A stretch of 64,000 bases of DNA from Archangium violaceum. Lineage in GTDB: Bacteria; Myxococcota; Myxococcia; Myxococcales; Myxococcaceae. Made by a program: the position numbers and the translations under genes. The stretch lies in assembly GCF_016859125.1 (NCBI RefSeq), contig NZ_CP069338.1:4899501-4963500 (forward strand). Direction: 5' to 3'. Below are positions 60,776-64,000 of this stretch, piece after piece (within the stretch, counting starts at the first letter, position 1; every line of letters starts with the position of its first letter). Below the pieces are notes generated by a model, which saw only the letters and a list, made by a program, of their open reading frames with translations, ran no database searches and had not been told where the DNA came from.

Positions 60776-62516
60776 CCCGCCTTATTCACGAGAGGTGCAG
60801 GAGGATGACCGGAAAAGGAGGGTGACGCGCCTGACCTCCCGAGTGGTAGAGGGGTGTTGTTCAGACATCCACCACCACAAGGCAGGAGGCGCGTCATGGG
60901 TGAAATCCTCAACGACTTCGGGCTGGAGTTCAACGGCTCCGTGAAGCTGGAGGCGAGGGCGGAGCGGTTGACGTCGGAGGCAGGTGCGGTGCTGCTGAGG
61001 GAGGTGGACGAGCGGTTGGGGCTGACGCGCTGGCTGGGGGAGATGTTGACGGACACGCGAGACGAGAAGCGGATAACCCACTCGCTGAGGGAGTTGGTGC
61101 GCACGGACCTTCTGCTGTTGGGGCAAGGGTGGAGAGACCACGACGACGCGGACGCGCTCAGGAGGGACGCGGCGTTGAGGTTGGCGGTGTCGGACAGCAA
61201 GAGCAGCGTGCCGCTGAGGGGGAAAGAGGGGGGAGCGGAGGGGTTGGCCTCACAGCCCACCTTGTCGCGGCTGACGGCCATGTTGGCGCGAGAGGAAAAC
61301 CGGAAGGTGCTGCACGAGGCGCTGGTGTGGCAGACGGGGCGGAGGCTGAGGGCGCAGCAGCCCAAGGGCCAGAAGCTCAAGCAGGTGACGGTGGACGTGG
61401 ACGGGTTGCCGGTGGAGGTGCATGGGCACCAGGAGGGCAGCGCGTACAACGGGCACTACGGAGTACGCATGTACCACCCGATTGTCGCCAGTCTCGCCGA
61501 GACGGGAGACCTGCTGGACGTGAGGTTGCGCGAGGGAAACGTGCACAGCGCCAATGGAGCGCTGGAATTCATCGACGAGTTGCTGGGGCGAGTGGAGAAG
61601 GAGGTGTGTGAGGTGGCGGCGGTGCGCTTCGACGCGGGCTTTCCCGAGGAGAAGCTGCTGGCGAAGCTGGAGGAGCGAGGCACGCCCTACGTGGCGCGCG
61701 TGCGCAACACCAGCGTGTTGCAGCGGGAGGCGGCGCTGCCGCGCTTCATGAATTCGGGAGTGCCGCTGGGGGAGCCGGGCACCCACCTGTACGAATGGGA
61801 GTACCAGGCGCAGGGCTGGAGCCGTGCGCGGCGCGTGGTGTTGGTAGTGCTGGAGAGGAAGGACGAGCTCTTCCCGCACGCCTTCTGGCTGGTGACGAGC
61901 TGGAGCAAGGAGCAGATGCCGGCACAGGCGCTGCTGGAGCACTACCGCCAACGCGGCACGGCGGAGGGCCACTTCGGAGAGCTCATGGACGTGCTGGCCC
62001 CGGCGCTCTCCTCGGCCAGACGGCCCAAGTCCAAGTACCGGGGGCAGCCGCCCGTCCAGCGCGCGGTGTCCATCGACGCCTTCGCCAACAACGAGGTACG
62101 CCTGTTGCTCAATGCCCTGGCCTACAACCTGGTGCACGCCGCGCGCGTGCTGATGGAGCAGGCCACGGGCGAGGGCTGGGGGCTGCTCCGTGTGCGCGAG
62201 CGGGTGCTCAAAGTAGCCGCGCGGGTGCTGTTACACGCCAGAAGAGTGGTGCTGGTCATTGGCCGGGAGTCGGCCAGCCTCTGGCAGAAGCTGTGGACGA
62301 AGCTGGGCTCGCTGAGCACAGCGCAAATCACGTAGCTGCCTGGAGTCAATTGCAGCTCACGTGTCGCACTCTCCCCACTCCCCTCTCCATCTCCTCCTGC
62401 TTGCTACCCGCTGCCCCGGGGCGGGCTTCCTCTGCCTTGTGCCCGATAACTCAACCCAACGCGCTCGACCTCAGCCTTCATGCATGTCTTGAGCCAGTCG
62501 TCGCGAATATGGTGGG
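60776..62516 (+). mobile_element. IS1380-family insertion, copy 2 (intact)
   Basis: A 1741-bp element with inverted ends CCCGCCTTATTCACGA (left) and CCCACCATATTCGCGA (read inward from the right), flanked by CTCAC at 60771-60775 and 62517-62521. It is the source-like intact relative of the copy in hsdR, and lies in the helicase-S24 gene. Confidence 0.93.
60896..62335 (+). CDS. IS1380-family transposase, intact
   Basis: A 479-residue DDE transposase (ATG 60896 after AGGAGG). N-terminal DNA-binding part: MGEILNDFGLEFNGSVKLEA. Catalytic core: QVTVDVDGLPVEVHGHQEG (first Asp), EVAAVRFDAGFPEEKLLAKL (second Asp region), and YRQRGTAEGHFGELMD (Glu in the YREREN-like motif) before NNEVRLLLNALAYNLVHAAR. 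The family moves by cut-and-paste and makes 4-5 bp target duplications. Expression is likely since the frame is complete. Confidence 0.93.
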   Translation: MGEILNDFGLEFNGSVKLEARAERLTSEAGAVLLREVDERLGLTRWLGEMLTDTRDEKRITHSLRELVRTDLLLLGQGWRDHDDADALRRDAALRLAVSDSKSSVPLRGKEGGAEGLASQPTLSRLTAMLAREENRKVLHEALVWQTGRRLRAQQPKGQKLKQVTVDVDGLPVEVHGHQEGSAYNGHYGVRMYHPIVASLAETGDLLDVRLREGNVHSANGALEFIDELLGRVEKEVCEVAAVRFDAGFPEEKLLAKLEERGTPYVARVRNTSVLQREAALPRFMNSGVPLGEPGTHLYEWEYQAQGWSRARRVVLVVLERKDELFPHAFWLVTSWSKEQMPAQALLEHYRQRGTAEGHFGELMDVLAPALSSARRPKSKYRGQPPVQRAVSIDAFANNEVRLLLNALAYNLVHAARVLMEQATGEGWGLLRVRERVLKVAARVLLHARRVVLVIGRESASLWQKLWTKLGSLSTAQIT

Positions 62517-64000
62517 CTCACGCGCTCTGCCTCTGGAGCGCTCTCTAGCGCCACGGAGAGGGTGGCTGCTCCCGCCGCGGCACGGATGCTTGGGAATGCC
62601 ACGAGCGTTCCCCTCTGAGAGAGGGGTATCACCTCCGCTTCGACGGGGGCCACGCTCCAACCATCAAGTCCGGGAGTGAAGCGGACGTGGAACGCCGTGC
62701 CCGGCAGACCCACCGTGGGACCGAACCAACGCCGCAGCAGGTCCGGCAATGTGTTGCGATCCGTTCCCACCGGCCGTGCCACATTGCAGAACTCCTTGGC
62801 CATCCGGAATCGCCAGGGACTGCCATCCGGCAGCCTCACGTCCGTCTCGCCCTCTGGCAGGTCCGTTCGTTTCGTGCGTGATGGCAGCTTGATGATGGGG
62901 TCTCGCGCGTTTCGAATGATCTTGGCTTCGAAGGCAGACCCGAGCGTCTCCATGCGCTGCCGGGCGCGGTACTGCGCGAGACGGTAGTCCACCAGCTCGC
63001 GTGTCAGGTTCAGGAATGCTTCCCCCTCACTCTCGGAGATGGGGAGACGTGGAACGAACCGATTTGCCTCCACCCGGAACCACGGGCCTCCAACCCACGC
63101 CTGGACCGGATTGTCCTTCCAGTATTTGAGGAAGGTTTCCGGCTTCGGGTTGCGCCAGTCCTCTCCCAGCGCCTTGACTCCTTCGATGTCCCTCAGCAGC
63201 TCCGGCGAACGCCGCAGGATGGCCAGGCTGCGTTCGGCCAGTTGCGGAAGCGGCATGCCCACTGCCAGCGCTCCGGCTTCGAGCAGCGCCTCCAGCGACA
63301 CCATCTTGAAGCTCTTGGTCATCTGCGTGGTTTCGAGCTCATCGAACCACTTCGCTCCGGCTTCCAGGGCGCGGGTCTCCTCCGGAGTCAGGTCTCCCTC
63401 GCTCCGCACGAAGGGCAGCCATCCCCCATGTTCGTCACGCAACGTGGCAGGTCGATACCCCATCCGGTACAGCTCTCCCGCGGTGGGCCTCCTCCCCCAG
63501 GTCTCCCTCAGTTCGCGGTACACCCGCTCCACTTCACCGCGCCCGCTCGGCAATAGCTTCGCCAGCAGTTCCTTGGCCTCCAATTCCACCTGAACCGAGC
63601 AGCCCGGAGGTAGTTCGGGAGCCTTTCCATCCACGAGGAAGTCGCGCAGCGATAGCCGTTCCGTTGCATTCGCCAGTACCAGCAGTGCGCGCACCCGTTC
63701 CAGGAACACCCGGTGGTTGCCGACGAAATCGATGACCGTGACCGCTGGTTTGCCCTCGACCTTGCGGAGCCCGCGTCCGAGTTGCTGCAGGAACACCACG
63801 GGCGATTCCGTGGGCCGCATCATCACCACCCGATCCACGCTCGGCACGTCCACGCCCTCGTTGAAGAGGTCTACCGAGCAGACCGCGTCCAGCTCGCCAC
63901 CCGCCAGCTTCCGAAGCGCCTCCGCCCGGTCATCCGAGCCTTGCGCCGAGTGCACGGCCATGACCCGAATGCCCCTGCCCTTCAGCCAATCCTTGACGTA

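Larger units (their letters stand above)
60131..64000 (-). pseudogene. Helicase-S24 peptidase gene interrupted by IS1380 (N-terminus off the right edge)
   Basis: Deleting the IS (60776-62516) and one copy of CTCAC restores one frame of at least 707 codons. The part from 64000 to 62517 is a COG1061-type SF2 helicase C-lobe (DLFNEGVDVPSVDRVVMMRP; motif VI LQQLGRGLRK; DFVGNHRVFLERVRALL), then a helical region (VYRELRETWGRRPTAGELYR). After the IS comes an S24/LexA-like peptidase: LFAVRAFGDSMDGG (nucleophile Ser) and YQVKRI (likely catalytic Lys), with a further about 110-residue C-terminal domain. A helicase fused to a LexA-type self-cleaving domain suggests damage- or phage-responsive control. 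The IS supplies a GTG for a possible stand-alone S24 product. Confidence 0.85.

Overview
The window is about 64 kb of high-GC DNA with strong third-position GC bias. It most likely comes from a myxobacterium of the Cystobacter/Archangium/Myxococcus group. The indicators are a DUF2381 (TIGR02268-type) secreted protein beside a Ser/Thr kinase, a run of myxobacterial-style lipoproteins, a TraA/SitA-like lipoprotein toxin locus, and NhaR, TreT and slipin/NfeD chromosomal genes. This assignment is inference from gene content; no rRNA is present.

Layout. (1) 1-9300 is ordinary chromosome: a LamG-like lipoprotein, a TenA-like protein, a slipin/NfeD pair, trehalose synthase TreT, a small lipoprotein, a YtcJ-type amidohydrolase and an NhaR-type LysR regulator. 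(2) tRNA-Phe (9318-9390) is the integration site of a 43.3-kb element bounded by 46-bp identical repeats (9347-9392 and 52610-52655). A tyrosine recombinase lies just inside the left end. (3) The left half of the element carries a replication-like module: a radical SAM/RepA-type ATPase fusion, an SF3 (D5/DUF5906-like) helicase, several small DNA-binding proteins and a cluster of GGTAAGRCG iterons that could be an origin. No relaxase, type IV secretion or phage structural gene was recognised.

(4) The middle carries a type I restriction-modification operon, hsdR-hsdS-prrC-hsdM. It contains a close PrrC anticodon nuclease homologue. hsdR is split by an IS1380-family element whose own transposase is frameshifted. 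(5) Next comes a DUF932 protein, then a myxobacterial signalling/kin-discrimination cluster: a SitA-like lipoprotein without a toxin tail, a pseudokinase, three paralogous XRE regulators, an active membrane Ser/Thr kinase, DUF2381, and a divergent beta-barrel / lipoprotein toxin / duplicated-domain immunity operon. (6) The right end carries a CoiA-like protein, an HTH-TPR regulator and a GHKL-ATPase/PD-(D/E)XK nuclease gene wedged between a tRNA-end-like relic and the right att repeat.

(7) Beyond the element, 52.7-64 kb is a graveyard of mobile DNA (IS66 and IS91 remnants, pseudogenes) mixed with a lower-GC HNH-toxin/HEAT-immunity cassette and a few housekeeping-like genes. At the right edge a large helicase gene fused to an S24 (LexA-type) peptidase is interrupted by a second, intact copy of the same IS1380 element. 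Both copies sit in the same GTGAG target sequence in the same relative orientation, and both interrupt genes likely to belong to defence.
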